A stretch of 64,000 bases of DNA from Pseudomonadota bacterium (GTDB lineage Bacteria > Pseudomonadota > Alphaproteobacteria > Sphingomonadales > Sphingomonadaceae), in NCBI GenBank assembly GCA_023400405.1, contig JAEXFD010000025.1, positions 1-64,000 of the forward strand, given 5' to 3'. This document shows, piece after piece, positions 8,148 to 16,615 of this stretch (positions within the stretch are counted from its first letter, which is position 1; each line of letters begins with the position of its first letter). The notes beneath the pieces are model-generated. The model had not been told where the DNA came from, did not search any database, and saw only the letters and a list, made by a program, of their open reading frames with translations. Made by a program: the position numbers and the translations under genes.

Positions 8148-8939
8148 ATGATCCGTCTCTTGCCCGTCGCCGCCCTCGCGCTGCTCGCCGCCCTTCCCGC
8201 CCAAGCCCAGGACCAGGGCGAATCGGCGCCCCGCCGCTACCGGCTGGCGTTGGGGCCGCAATTCACGCCCAACTATCCAGGCTCCGACGGCGTCGTGATC
8301 AGCCCCCTCATCGACCTCAGCATGACGCGCGGCGACAAGCCGTTCGACTATGAGGCAGCGGACGAGAGCTTCGGCGTGCCGATCGTCAAGACGGGTGGGT
8401 TCGAATTCGGTCCCGCCGCCAACATCCAGGGCAATCGCCGCCGCCGCGAGGCCCATGCCGCGATCGACGAAGTCGGCACCACGATCGAGCTGGGCGGCTA
8501 TTCCGACCTGTGGCTCGGTTCGCAATTCCGCCTGCACGGCGAGGTGCTCCAGGGCGTCAATGGCCATAACGGGCTGATCGGCAATGCCGGTCTCGACTAT
8601 GTCGCACGAGACGGAGACAAATGGCTGTTCGCCATCGGCCCGCGCATCGCGCTGTCAGACGCTAAATATCGCCGCGCCTATTTCGAAGTCACCCCCGCCG
8701 TTGCGGCACGCACGGGCCTACCGGTCTACCGCGCCGATGGTGGCGCGGTGCACGCGATCGGCGCGAACGCGACGGCCAGCTATCAGTTCACCCAGCATTG
8801 GGGGGTCTATGGCTATGCCAAATATGACCGGCTGACCGGCGACGCGGCAGATTCGCCAATCACCCGCGAACTCGGCAGCCGGAACCAATTCTCGGGCGGC
8901 CTCGCGCTCAGCTACACGTTCGGCAAGGGCGTGCATTGA
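8148..8939 (+). CDS. MipA/OmpV family outer-membrane protein
   Basis: 263 residues. A signal peptide ends at AQAQ near residue 21. The rest is a beta-barrel pattern of alternating residues closing with LALSYTFGKGVH, close to an outer-membrane C-terminus. Sequence features such as RYRLALGPQFTPNYPGSDG and the final FSGGLALSYTFG fit the MipA/OmpV family. E. coli MipA scaffolds murein hydrolases and synthases, while many relatives are plain outer-membrane proteins. It follows a SPOR protein by 70 nt on the same strand, which may be meaningful for envelope biology but is not proof of an operon. Confidence 0.85.
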   Translation: MIRLLPVAALALLAALPAQAQDQGESAPRRYRLALGPQFTPNYPGSDGVVISPLIDLSMTRGDKPFDYEAADESFGVPIVKTGGFEFGPAANIQGNRRRREAHAAIDEVGTTIELGGYSDLWLGSQFRLHGEVLQGVNGHNGLIGNAGLDYVARDGDKWLFAIGPRIALSDAKYRRAYFEVTPAVAARTGLPVYRADGGAVHAIGANATASYQFTQHWGVYGYAKYDRLTGDAADSPITRELGSRNQFSGGLALSYTFGKGVH

Positions 8940-8961
8940 GCGCCGGCCTCTAACGTCACCT

Positions 8962-9441
8962 TCAGGCGTCGCGTAGAGCCCGAAGCCCTATGATCAAGCC
9001 ACCCACGATCCCCGCAGCAACGCACGCCACGTGCAAGGCTTGGATCGAAACCGCTCCAACGAACGCATTCCCTGCCGAGAAGGGCCATAGCGGATTCATG
9101 TCCCGGTGCATCAAGGCATCGAGCACGATGTGGGAATAAGTGCCTAGGAACGCGCTTAGAATGGCAACGGACCAGCGAATCTGCGAGCCTTCGATTGCCA
9201 AGTACCGCAACATGAAGTTCCCAATCGGCCGCCCGGCCGCGGCGGAGATCGCCCCAATGGCGAACGCACCAACCACCGTGTGACTCAAACCATGCAGGAC
9301 CGAATCCCCCCTGATCATTCGGACCAGAGGCTCGACGTCCATCAGCACCTGCGATCCGCCGAACACCATGAAGCTGAATCGATCCGCCGCCGCTGCCTTA
9401 AGTAGCGCACCGGGGCCTAGGTGAAATGGGGTGAAAGGCAT
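8962..9441 (-). CDS. YdjM-like inner-membrane putative metal-dependent hydrolase
   Basis: 159 residues with four to five hydrophobic segments. It starts MPFTPFHLGPG, a hallmark of a bacterial family related to YdjM (PF04307), and keeps the polar motif YSHIVLDALMHRDMNPLWPF near residues 103-122, whose His and Asp residues could bind metal. Biochemical function in this family is not established. G+C is visibly lower than in the flanking genes, and it sits alone between mipA-like and serB, which suggests later acquisition. ATG 9441 is used because the conserved MPFTPFH begins there. Confidence 0.65.
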   Translation of the reverse strand: MPFTPFHLGPGALLKAAAADRFSFMVFGGSQVLMDVEPLVRMIRGDSVLHGLSHTVVGAFAIGAISAAAGRPIGNFMLRYLAIEGSQIRWSVAILSAFLGTYSHIVLDALMHRDMNPLWPFSAGNAFVGAVSIQALHVACVAAGIVGGLIIGLRALRDA

Positions 9442-9455
9442 GCTACTCGTCGGCC

Positions 9456-10331
9456 TTAGGCCGCCCAATCCTTGCGCCCGATCCCCTGCGCATAGAGCAG
9501 TGCGGTGAGATCGCCATGATCGACGCGCGCCGCCGCGGCGGCCGCGACGATCGGCTTGGCGTGATAGGCGACCCCCAGCCCAGCCTCGCGGATCATCGGC
9601 AAGTCGTTGGCGCCGTCTCCAACGGCGAGGGTCGCCATTGGGTCGAGCCCGAGCGCGGCGCGGGTGTCGAGCAATGTCGCCTCCTTGGTCGCGCTGTCGA
9701 CGATCGGCCGCTCCACCGTGCCGTCCAGCGCGCCTCTGGCGATCACGAGCCGATTGGCGATCACCCGGTCGAAGCCGATCTTCGCGCCGACCGGCTCGGC
9801 AAAGCGCGTGAAGCCCCCCGAGACGAGCACGCAGGTGGCGCCGCGGGTGCGCATCGTCTTCACCAGCGCTTCGGCACCGGGCATGATCCGCACGCGCTCC
9901 GCCAGGCAGCGATCGATCGCTGATTCATCCAGCCCCCTGAGCAGCGCCACGCGCGCATCCAGAGCCTCGGCAAAATCGAGTTCGCCGCGCATTGCCCGCT
10001 CGGTCACCTCGGCGATCTGGGGCTTGATCCCGGCATAGTCCGCGAGTTCGTCGATGCATTCGACGGTGATCATCGTTGAATCCATGTCGGCGACGAGCAG
10101 CTTCTTGACGCGGCCGGCAACCGGCTGAACGAACACGTCGGCGCCCGGCGTCGAGCCTTCCAGCGTCGCGCGCGCAGCGTCGGGATGCGCGGCAAATTCG
10201 AGATCGGCCGCCTGCCCCTCATCGATCCACCGCCATTGGCCCGGATCGCAACCCACCGCTGCGAGCCGGTCGGCCGCCTCCGAAAGCTGCCCCGCGGCCA
10301 ACCCATCTGCTATCAGTGTCGCAATGAACAC
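9456..10331 (-). CDS. serB: phosphoserine phosphatase
   Basis: 291-residue HAD-superfamily SerB, the last step of serine synthesis (phosphoserine to serine). An N-terminal regulatory segment of about 75 residues precedes the catalytic core. The DxDxT nucleophile motif is VADMDSTMI, with Asp82 and Asp84. VSGGFTRF carries the motif II Ser, and VGDGANDLPMI is the metal-binding motif III. I choose the GTG at 10331 (MFIATLIADG), since AAGGG lies 7-11 nt upstream; a TTG two codons earlier is also possible. Reading frames further upstream run into the neighbouring gene. It is divergent from miaA, with a palindromic repeat between them. Confidence 0.92.
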   Translation of the reverse strand: MFIATLIADGLAAGQLSEAADRLAAVGCDPGQWRWIDEGQAADLEFAAHPDAARATLEGSTPGADVFVQPVAGRVKKLLVADMDSTMITVECIDELADYAGIKPQIAEVTERAMRGELDFAEALDARVALLRGLDESAIDRCLAERVRIMPGAEALVKTMRTRGATCVLVSGGFTRFAEPVGAKIGFDRVIANRLVIARGALDGTVERPIVDSATKEATLLDTRAALGLDPMATLAVGDGANDLPMIREAGLGVAYHAKPIVAAAAAARVDHGDLTALLYAQGIGRKDWAA

Positions 10332-10370
10332 GCGCAACCCTTCCGATACGGGACGGGCTCTCCCCCTTCC

Positions 10371-10449
10371 CGTTCGTGCTGAGCTTGTCGAAGCACCGTC
10401 CTGGCTTAATCGGCGCGAGGACGGCCCTTCGACGCGCTCAGGGCAAACG
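10371..10449. repeat. inverted repeat between serB and miaA
   Basis: CGTTCGTGCTGAGCTTGTCG starts at 10371 and is answered in reverse by CCTTCGACGCGCTCAGGGCA near 10427-10446. The pair forms an imperfect hairpin across the divergent intergenic region. The TGCTGAGCTTGTCGAAGCA motif is a common dispersed repeat in sphingomonad genomes (recall, not checked). Confidence 0.65.
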
Positions 10450-10460
10450 GAGGCAAAGGC

Positions 10461-11381
10461 ATGAGCGCCGCGCTCCCAACCGTTGCGCTCATCGCAGGGC
10501 CGACCGCAAGCGGCAAGTCCGCGCTCGCCCTCGCGCTCGCGGAAAAGCATCGCGGCACGGTGATCAATGCCGATTCGATGCAGGTCTATGCCGATCTGCG
10601 CGTGCTCACCGCCCGACCCAGCATCGAGGAGGAGAAGCGCGCGCCGCACCGGCTGTTCGGCCATGTCGATGGCGCGAATGCCTATTCCGCCGCGCGCTGG
10701 GCCGTCGAGGCACGCGCGGCGATCGTCGAGGCGCAGGATGAGGGGCGCCTGCCGATCCTGGTCGGCGGCACCGGCCTGTACCTGCGCACGCTGATCGAGG
10801 GGATCGCTCCGGTACCCGAGATCGACCCTACCATCCGAGCGGAGGTCCGCGCCCTGCCCGTCGCCCAGGCCCATGCGCTGCTCACCGAGCATGATCCAGA
10901 GGCGGCAGCGCGGCTCGGCCACGGCGACACGACCCGCGTCGCGCGCGCGCTCGAAGTCGTGCGTTCGACCGGCAAGCCGCTTTGCCACTGGCAGGCGCAG
11001 CGCGTCGGCGGGATCGTGTCGGAAATCCGGCTCGTCCCACTGATCCTGCTGCCCGATCGCGCCTGGCTCGGCGAACGCATCGAACTTCGGTTCGGCGAGA
11101 TGATCGCGAATGCGCGCGAGGAAGTGACGGCCCTGCTCGCCCGTACCGACATACCGGCCGACGCTCCGGTGCTGCGCGCGATCGGGGTGAGCGAGCTTGG
11201 CGCAGCGCTTTCGGGCGGCATCGATCTCAGTCAGGCGCGTGAAATGGGGGCGCTTGCGACTCGCCAATATGCCAAGCGGCAATATACTTGGTTCCGCCGC
11301 CAGCCGCCCGCCGACTGGCCGCGGACGAGCGAGACCGACACCAGCGCCTTGTTTCGCGAGATTGAAACAAAGTTGCTATAA
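10461..11381 (+). CDS. miaA: tRNA dimethylallyltransferase
   Basis: 306-residue MiaA, which transfers a dimethylallyl group to A37 of tRNAs that read codons starting with U. The P-loop GPTASGKS is at residues 13-20. INADSMQVYADL with its conserved Asp sits near 34-45, LVGGTGLYLR near 101-110, and the C-terminal RQYAKRQYTWFRRQP tRNA-contact segment near 275. Length is standard. ATG 10461 follows GGAGGCAAAGGC, a good ribosome-binding site. The coding sequence ends 80 nt before ilvB, and a TATAAT element overlaps its stop codon. Confidence 0.95.
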   Translation: MSAALPTVALIAGPTASGKSALALALAEKHRGTVINADSMQVYADLRVLTARPSIEEEKRAPHRLFGHVDGANAYSAARWAVEARAAIVEAQDEGRLPILVGGTGLYLRTLIEGIAPVPEIDPTIRAEVRALPVAQAHALLTEHDPEAAARLGHGDTTRVARALEVVRSTGKPLCHWQAQRVGGIVSEIRLVPLILLPDRAWLGERIELRFGEMIANAREEVTALLARTDIPADAPVLRAIGVSELGAALSGGIDLSQAREMGALATRQYAKRQYTWFRRQPPADWPRTSETDTSALFREIETKLL

Positions 11382-11382
11382 T
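11374..11382 (+). promoter_or_regulatory. candidate extended -10 promoter for ilvBNC
   Basis: TTGCTATAATTT around 11373-11384 contains a perfect TATAAT with an upstream TG (extended -10) at the 3' end of miaA. No good -35 is seen at 17 nt. A transcript from here would have a roughly 70-nt leader before the ilvB GTG. A second candidate, TTGACG at 11389-11394, has no matching -10. Confidence 0.4.
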
Positions 11383-11460
11383 TTGCCTTGACGCGAAGTT
11401 TTCGTGCGACTAGCAGCGCGCTTCCAGCGGTGCAGCCGCGTTGCCAGCAAGGAGGCCGAC

Positions 11461-13206
11461 GTGACCGAGAAGAGCGGAGCAGACATCCTGATCGAGACGC
11501 TGTGCGATCTCGGGGTGGAGGTCGTGTTCGGCTATCCCGGCGGCGCGGTACTCCCGATCTACGACGCGATCTTCAAGCAAGATCGCATCCGGCACATCCT
11601 GGTCCGCCACGAACAGGCCGCCACCCATGCCGCCGAGGGCTATGCCCGCTCGACCGGCAAGCCGGGCGTCGTGCTCGTTACCTCGGGCCCGGGCGCGACC
11701 AATGCCGTCACCGGCATCACCGATGCGCTGATGGATTCGATCCCGATGGTCGTCATCACCGGCCAGGTTCCCACCGCCCTGATCGGCACCGATGCCTTCC
11801 AGGAGGCGGACACGGTCGGCATCACGCGCCACTGCACCAAGCATAATTATCTGGTGAAGGACCCCGCGCGGCTGGCCGATACGGTGCGCGAGGCCTTTTA
11901 TATCGCCACCGCCGGCCGCCCCGGCCCGGTCGTGATCGACATCCCCAAGGACGTTCAGGTCGCCACGGCGCCCGCCGCGGCGCCGGGGCCGATCCAGCAC
12001 AAGACCTATCGCCCGCAAGTCGATCCCGATGCAGCCGCGATCGAGAAGGCGGTGGACATGCTCGCCGCGGCCGAGCGGCCGATCTTCTATACCGGCGGCG
12101 GCGTGATCAATGCCGGCCCGGAAGCCGCGCAGCTGCTGCGCGAGCTGGCGGAGCTCACCGGCGCGCCGGTCACCTCCACGCTGATGGGCCTCGGCGCCTT
12201 CCCCGCCTCGGACGAGAAGTGGCTCGGCATGCTCGGCATGCACGGCACCTATGAAGCCAATTGGGCGATGAACAAGGCCGACCTGATCGTCGCGCTGGGC
12301 TCGCGCTTCGACGATCGCGTCACCGGCCGGCTCGACGCCTTCGCGCCGAACAGCGCCAAGATCCATGTCGATATCGATCGGTCGAGCATCAACAAGAATG
12401 TCCGCGTCGATCTGCCGATCGTCGCCGATGTCGGCCGCACGCTCGCCGCGATGGTCTCGGCTTGGAAGGAGCGCGGCCATCCCAAGCCGGACCTCGCCGA
12501 ATGGTGGGGCCGGATCGAAGGCTGGCGCCAGGCGCGCTGCCTCGATTTTCAGGAGTCGGGCGAGACGATCATGCCGCAGCGCGCGATCCGCGCCCTGTGG
12601 GAAGCCACCCGCGACCGAACGCCGATCATCACCACCGAGGTCGGCCAGCACCAGATGTGGGCGGCCCAGCATTTCGGCTTCGACGATCCCAACAAATGGC
12701 TGACCTCGGGCGGTCTCGGCACGATGGGCTATGGCCTGCCTGCCGCGATCGGTGCGCAACTCGGCAATCCGGGCGCGCTAGTCGTTGATATTGCAGGCGA
12801 AGCCTCGATCCAGATGAACATCCAGGAGCTTGCGACCGCTACGCAATATCGCCTGCCGGTGAAGATCTTCATCCTCAACAACGAATATATGGGCATGGTC
12901 CGCCAGTGGCAGGAGCTGACTTACCAGTCGCGCTATTCGGAGAGCTACAGCGACGCGCTGCCCGATTTCGTGAAGCTCGGCGAAGCCTATGGCTGGAAGG
13001 GCATCCGGATCGACAAGCTGGCCGAGCTCGACGACGGCATCGCCGCGATGCTGGCTTATGACGGGCCGGTGATCGTCGATTGCCGGGTGGCGAAGCTCGC
13101 CAATTGCTTCCCGATGATCCCATCGGGCGCCGCCCATACCGAAATGCTGCTCCAGGCCGCCGAAGTCAGTGGCGAAATGGACGACGAAGCCAAGGCGCTG
13201 GTGTGA
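11461..13206 (+). CDS. ilvB: acetolactate synthase large (catalytic) subunit
   Basis: 581-residue thiamine-diphosphate enzyme, first common step of branched-chain amino acid synthesis. FGYPGGAVLPIYD is near residue 23, and catalytic Glu51 lies in RHEQAATHAAEGYAR. The ThDP-binding segment reads VDIAGEASIQMNIQE near 441, a variant of the usual GDGS. LNNEYMGMVRQWQ follows. I place the start at GTG 11461, because AAGGAGG lies 6 nt upstream and MTEKSGADIL is the family N-terminus; an in-frame GTG at 11404 would add an unrelated 19 residues. The regulatory subunit ilvN and ilvC follow on the same strand. Confidence 0.95.
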   Translation: MTEKSGADILIETLCDLGVEVVFGYPGGAVLPIYDAIFKQDRIRHILVRHEQAATHAAEGYARSTGKPGVVLVTSGPGATNAVTGITDALMDSIPMVVITGQVPTALIGTDAFQEADTVGITRHCTKHNYLVKDPARLADTVREAFYIATAGRPGPVVIDIPKDVQVATAPAAAPGPIQHKTYRPQVDPDAAAIEKAVDMLAAAERPIFYTGGGVINAGPEAAQLLRELAELTGAPVTSTLMGLGAFPASDEKWLGMLGMHGTYEANWAMNKADLIVALGSRFDDRVTGRLDAFAPNSAKIHVDIDRSSINKNVRVDLPIVADVGRTLAAMVSAWKERGHPKPDLAEWWGRIEGWRQARCLDFQESGETIMPQRAIRALWEATRDRTPIITTEVGQHQMWAAQHFGFDDPNKWLTSGGLGTMGYGLPAAIGAQLGNPGALVVDIAGEASIQMNIQELATATQYRLPVKIFILNNEYMGMVRQWQELTYQSRYSESYSDALPDFVKLGEAYGWKGIRIDKLAELDDGIAAMLAYDGPVIVDCRVAKLANCFPMIPSGAAHTEMLLQAAEVSGEMDDEAKALV

Positions 13207-13218
13207 TGGCCCCCTTTC

Positions 13219-13302
13219 CGTCACCCCAGCGAAAGCTGGGGTCTTGCGCCGCGAGCGCCCGGTCAGCCTCAGGGAGATGCCAGCTGTCGCTGGCATGACG
13301 AA
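13219..13302. repeat. head-to-head REP pair inside the ilvB-ilvN gap
   Basis: Left arm CGTCACCCCAGCGAAAGCTGG starts at 13219; right arm GATGCCAGCTGTCGCTGGCA ends near 13295 and is followed by TGACG. It has the same architecture as the elements at 3.0, 13.8 and 52.3 kb. It occupies nearly the whole space between the two subunit genes. Confidence 0.8.
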
Positions 13303-13307
13303 GAACG

Positions 13308-13823
13308 ATGCACATCAAGGAAGAATTGCGCGAGCGGCACACGCTTGCCGTGATCGTCGATAACGAGCCGGGCATTCTCGCCCGGATCGCGGGCCTGTTC
13401 ACGGCGCGCGGCTACAATATCTCGTCGCTCACCGTGTCCGAGATCAGCGACGACGACACGATCAGCCGCATCACCATCGTCACCCATGCCTCGGCCGCGG
13501 TGATGGAGCAGATCATCGCCCAGCTCGAACGGCTGGTGCCGGTACACAAGGTGGTCGATCTCACCGTCGCCGGCGCGCACGTCGAGCGCGAGCTGGCGCT
13601 TGTGAAGGTCGCGGGCACCGGCGATCATCGGATCGAGGCGCTGCGCCTCGCCGAAGTCTATCGCGCCCGGGTGGTCGATGCGACGACCCGCAGCTTCGTC
13701 TTCGAAGTGACCGGCGGATCGGAGAAGATCGACAAGTTCGTCGAGCTGATGCGCGAGCTCGGCCTGGTCGAGGTCGCCCGCACCGGCGTCGTCGCGATTT
13801 CGCGGGGGGCCGAGCCGGCCTGA
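13308..13823 (+). CDS. ilvN: acetolactate synthase small (regulatory) subunit
   Basis: 171 residues. The N-terminal ACT domain is typical: HTLAVIVDNEPGILARIAGLF at about 11-31, with the ARGYNISSLTVS valine-contact region after it. The C-terminal ALS_ss_C-like domain spans about 90-165. The subunit activates IlvB and confers feedback inhibition by branched-chain amino acids. It begins at ATG 13308, 101 nt after ilvB, with the repeat element in between. The product is usually named IlvN or IlvH depending on the isozyme; position after ilvB and the roughly 170-residue length allow either. Confidence 0.94.
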   Translation: MHIKEELRERHTLAVIVDNEPGILARIAGLFTARGYNISSLTVSEISDDDTISRITIVTHASAAVMEQIIAQLERLVPVHKVVDLTVAGAHVERELALVKVAGTGDHRIEALRLAEVYRARVVDATTRSFVFEVTGGSEKIDKFVELMRELGLVEVARTGVVAISRGAEPA

Positions 13824-13831
13824 AATCAATT

Positions 13832-13914
13832 CGTCGCCCCAGCGAAAGCTGGTGCCTCGTGCCACGAGCGCACGCCAAGTTTAGACAGATCCCAGCCTGC
13901 GCTGGGATGACGAA
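13832..13914. repeat. head-to-head REP pair inside the ilvN-ilvC gap
   Basis: Left arm CGTCGCCCCAGCGAAAGCTGG starts at 13832; right arm ATCCCAGCCTGCGCTGGGAT ends near 13908 and is followed by GACG. It is the second such element within the ilv gene set. Confidence 0.8.
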
Positions 13915-13927
13915 AGGTGGGAATAGA

Positions 13928-14947
13928 ATGCGTGTCTATTACGATCGCGACGCCGATCTGAACCTGATCGCCGAAAAGAAGATCGCCATCCTCGGCTATG
14001 GCAGCCAGGGCCATGCCCATGCGCAGAACCTGCGCGATTCGGGCGTCAAGGAAGTCGCGATCGCGCTCCGGCCGGGTTCGGCCTCGGCCGCCAAGGCCGA
14101 AGCCGCCGGCTTCAAGGTGCTGCCGAACAATGAAGCTGCCGCCTGGGCCGACATCCTGATGATCCTGGCGCCCGACGAGCACCAGGCCGCGATCTGGGAA
14201 GCCGATCTCAAGGGCAACATGAAGCCGGGTTCGGCGCTCGCCTTCGCCCACGGCCTCAACGTGCATTTCGGCCTGATCGAGCCGCCGGCGGACATCGACG
14301 TGATCATGATCGCGCCCAAGGGTCCGGGCCACACCGTGCGCAGCGAATATGTCCGCGGCGGCGGCGTCCCCTGCCTCATCGCGATTCACCAGGATGCCTC
14401 GGGCAACGCGCATGACGTGGCACTGGCCTATGCGTCGGGCGTCGGCGGCGGCCGTTCGGGCATCATCGAGACCAATTTCCGCGAAGAGTGCGAGACCGAC
14501 CTGTTCGGCGAGCAGGCCGTGCTGTGCGGCGGCGCGACCGCGCTGGTCCAGGCCGGCTTCGAGACGCTGGTCGAGGCGGGCTACGCCCCCGAAATGGCCT
14601 ATTTCGAGTGCCTGCACGAACTCAAGCTGATCGTCGACCTGATGTATGAAGGCGGCATCGCCAACATGCGCTACTCGATCTCGAACACCGCCGAATATGG
14701 CGACATCAAGACCGGCCCGCGCATCATCACCGAAGAGACGAAGAAGGAGATGAAGCGCGTGCTTGCCGACATCCAGTCGGGCCGCTTCGTCAAGGACTTC
14801 GTGCTCGACAACCGCGCCGGCCAGCCCGAACTGAAGGCCAGCCGCATCGCCGCCAAGCGCCACCCGATCGAGCAGGTCGGCAGCGAATTGCGCGCGATGA
14901 TGCCGTGGATCGGCGCCAACAAGCTGGTCGATCAATCGAAGAATTGA
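13928..14947 (+). CDS. ilvC: ketol-acid reductoisomerase (NADP+), class I
   Basis: 339-residue class I enzyme that isomerises and reduces acetolactate and acetohydroxybutyrate. The Rossmann motif is ILGYGSQGHAHAQNLRDSG at about 21-39, with the NADPH-type loop RPGSASAAKA after it. The C-terminal knotted domain keeps the metal ligands in TDLFGEQAVLCGG and FECLHELKLIVDLMYEGG. The start is ATG 13928 (MRVYYDRDADL), preceded by AAGGTGGGAATAGA. An in-frame ATG at 13859 lies inside the palindromic repeat and would add unrelated sequence. It is the last gene of the ilvB-N-C set. Confidence 0.96.
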   Translation: MRVYYDRDADLNLIAEKKIAILGYGSQGHAHAQNLRDSGVKEVAIALRPGSASAAKAEAAGFKVLPNNEAAAWADILMILAPDEHQAAIWEADLKGNMKPGSALAFAHGLNVHFGLIEPPADIDVIMIAPKGPGHTVRSEYVRGGGVPCLIAIHQDASGNAHDVALAYASGVGGGRSGIIETNFREECETDLFGEQAVLCGGATALVQAGFETLVEAGYAPEMAYFECLHELKLIVDLMYEGGIANMRYSISNTAEYGDIKTGPRIITEETKKEMKRVLADIQSGRFVKDFVLDNRAGQPELKASRIAAKRHPIEQVGSELRAMMPWIGANKLVDQSKN

Positions 14948-14980
14948 TCGCCGTGCTGGGGCCGGCGCGCGCCGCCGGCC

Positions 14981-15127
14981 TCAGCCGCTCTCGCGCTCGA
15001 ACTGGGCGCGGACCGGGTCGTAGGCCGGTGCGATGGGAAGCTTGGCCAGACGCCGCACCTCCGGCTGGGGCGGACGAGCGGGGATCCGGCGCGGGATGAG
15101 TTGCAGGAAAAAGCCCATGATCGGCAT
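14981..15127 (-). CDS. possible 48-residue small protein
   Basis: A short minus-strand frame, MPIMGFFLQLIPRRIPARP onward, ends REFERESG-like in AQFERESG. Its amphipathic, basic and proline-rich composition looks protein-like, and it fills part of the otherwise empty 391-nt gap between ilvC and the YceI gene. An inner ATG at 15118 is another start. No strong ribosome-binding site is seen, and I recognise no family. The rest of the gap (15128-15338) shows no gene and should carry the yceI promoter. Confidence 0.35.
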   Translation of the reverse strand: MPIMGFFLQLIPRRIPARPPQPEVRRLAKLPIAPAYDPVRAQFERESG

Positions 15128-15338
15128 TCCGTTTCGATGAGCGCCGATCTTCCCATGTCTGCGCCCGCCGCGCGATTGCGGAACTCCCCGCTCCGCAGCG
15201 CTCCCTAGCCCCACGCTTACCGGACGTTCACCGTCCGCCCACAGTGCCTTTTCGGAAACCCTGGGTTGCTCCCTTCGCGATTTCGTTTCGCGTCCGCCAC
15301 GGCCACATCGCGCATGAACCCCAACATTTGGAGATTTC

Positions 15339-15944
15339 ATGCGCATCCTCATTGCCGCCGCGCTGCTCGTCGCAGCGCCGCTCGTCGCCCAGCAGGCGCC
15401 CCAGCTTCCCGGCCAGGCCAATACCAACCGCGTTGCGGCCGGCACCTACGCGATCGATACCGGCCACACCCAAGTCGATTTCACCGTCAACCATTTCGGC
15501 TTCAGCGAATTCACTGGGCAGGCCGGCGGCGCCACCGGCGCGCTGACCCTCGATCCCAAGCACCCCGCCGACGCCAAGCTGGACGTGACCATCCCCACCT
15601 CGGGCATCGTCACCACGGTCAAGGCGCTCGACGCGCATCTCGCCACGCCCGATTTCTTCGACGCCGCAAACTATCCGGCGATCCGCTTCGTCTCGACCCA
15701 CATCACCGTCAACGGCACCACCGCGAAGATCGACGGCAACCTGACCCTGCACGGCGTCACCAAGCCGGTCACGCTCGACGCCCGTTTCGTCGGCGCGGGC
15801 GACAATCCGATGTCGAAGAATCTCAATTTCGGCTTCGCGGCGACCACCACGATCCAGCGCAGCGCCTTCGGCATCGACAAATACGTGCCGCTGGTCTCGG
15901 ACGAAGTGGCGATCCGGATCAACGCCGCCTTCACCTCGCAATAA
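15339..15944 (+). CDS. YceI family periplasmic lipid-binding-like protein
   Basis: 201 residues. The signal peptide is MRILIAAALLVAAPLVAQQ. The mature part fits the YceI lipocalin-like beta-barrel: GTYAIDTGHTQVDFTVNHFGFSEFTG near residue 35, VTIPTSGIVTT near 85, FDAANYPAIRFVSTHI near 107, and LTLHGVTKPVTLDARF near 130. The family binds polyisoprenoids or amphipathic lipids in the periplasm; E. coli YceI is induced by high pH and osmotic stress. ATG 15339 has GGAGA 5 nt upstream. It may be cotranscribed with the TMEM175-type channel gene 65 nt downstream. Confidence 0.9.
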   Translation: MRILIAAALLVAAPLVAQQAPQLPGQANTNRVAAGTYAIDTGHTQVDFTVNHFGFSEFTGQAGGATGALTLDPKHPADAKLDVTIPTSGIVTTVKALDAHLATPDFFDAANYPAIRFVSTHITVNGTTAKIDGNLTLHGVTKPVTLDARFVGAGDNPMSKNLNFGFAATTTIQRSAFGIDKYVPLVSDEVAIRINAAFTSQ

Positions 15945-16008
15945 CCCCCTTCCCCCTCGCGCTTCGACGCGGCAACACCTGTCGCGATCGATGCGCGAGG
16001 GGACTTGA

Positions 16009-16611
16009 ATGAGCGAGACGAGCGAAGGCCGCGGCGGCGCCGCCCGGATCGAGGCATTTTCCGACGGCGTGATCGCGATCATCATTACGATCATGGTGCT
16101 GGAACTCAAGGCGCCCGAGGAACCGGGCCTGTTCCACCTGAAGCCGCTCTGGCCGGTCTTCCTCGCCTATATGCTCAGCTACGCCTATGTCGCGGTCTAT
16201 TGGGTGAACCATCACCGCATGTTCGCGCACGCCACGCACGTTACCAACGCGCTGCTCTGGTCGAACATGGCGCTGCTCTTCGCGCTGTCCCTCGTGCCGT
16301 TCGCGACCGCCTATCTCGGCGAGCAGCATTTCAGCCAGCCCGCGACCACGCTCTACATGTGCGTGATGATGTTCCCCAGCTTCGCCTATGCCTGGCTGCA
16401 ATCGGTCGTGCGCCGCACCGGAAAGCAGGACGATGCAACGATCGCCTATCACCAGCGCACCCAGCGCAAGGGGGCGCTGGCGTCGATCCTTTATGCGTTC
16501 GGGATCGCGCTGAGCCTGGTCTCGCCCTGGGCCGGGCTCGCCTGCGCGGCGATCGTCGCGCTGCTCTGGTTCCTGCCCGCAAGCCCGATCGACCGATTGT
16601 TCGGCGAATGA
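16009..16611 (+). CDS. TMEM175-family (DUF1211) potassium channel-like protein
   Basis: 200 residues with about six transmembrane helices. The family signature RxxxFSDGV is present at RIEAFSDGVIAI (residues 14-25) in the first helix, whose FSD residues are key in bacterial and lysosomal TMEM175 channels. VNHHRMF near residue 66 is also typical. Bacterial members form tetrameric, K+-permeable, leak-like channels lacking the TVGYG filter. The ATG at 16009 is close to the expected start. Confidence 0.88.
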   Translation: MSETSEGRGGAARIEAFSDGVIAIIITIMVLELKAPEEPGLFHLKPLWPVFLAYMLSYAYVAVYWVNHHRMFAHATHVTNALLWSNMALLFALSLVPFATAYLGEQHFSQPATTLYMCVMMFPSFAYAWLQSVVRRTGKQDDATIAYHQRTQRKGALASILYAFGIALSLVSPWAGLACAAIVALLWFLPASPIDRLFGE

Positions 16612-16615
16612 AAAG

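Noticed and set aside
9456..11282. A long minus-strand frame extending serB across miaA
   Set aside because: The part beyond 10331 is antisense to miaA and lacks SerB homology. The GTG at 10331 has a good ribosome-binding site and gives the family length.
2996..13927. Regularly shaped palindromes as a CRISPR array
   Set aside because: The repeats are isolated pairs in separate gaps kilobases apart, with no spacer-repeat periodicity and no cas genes.
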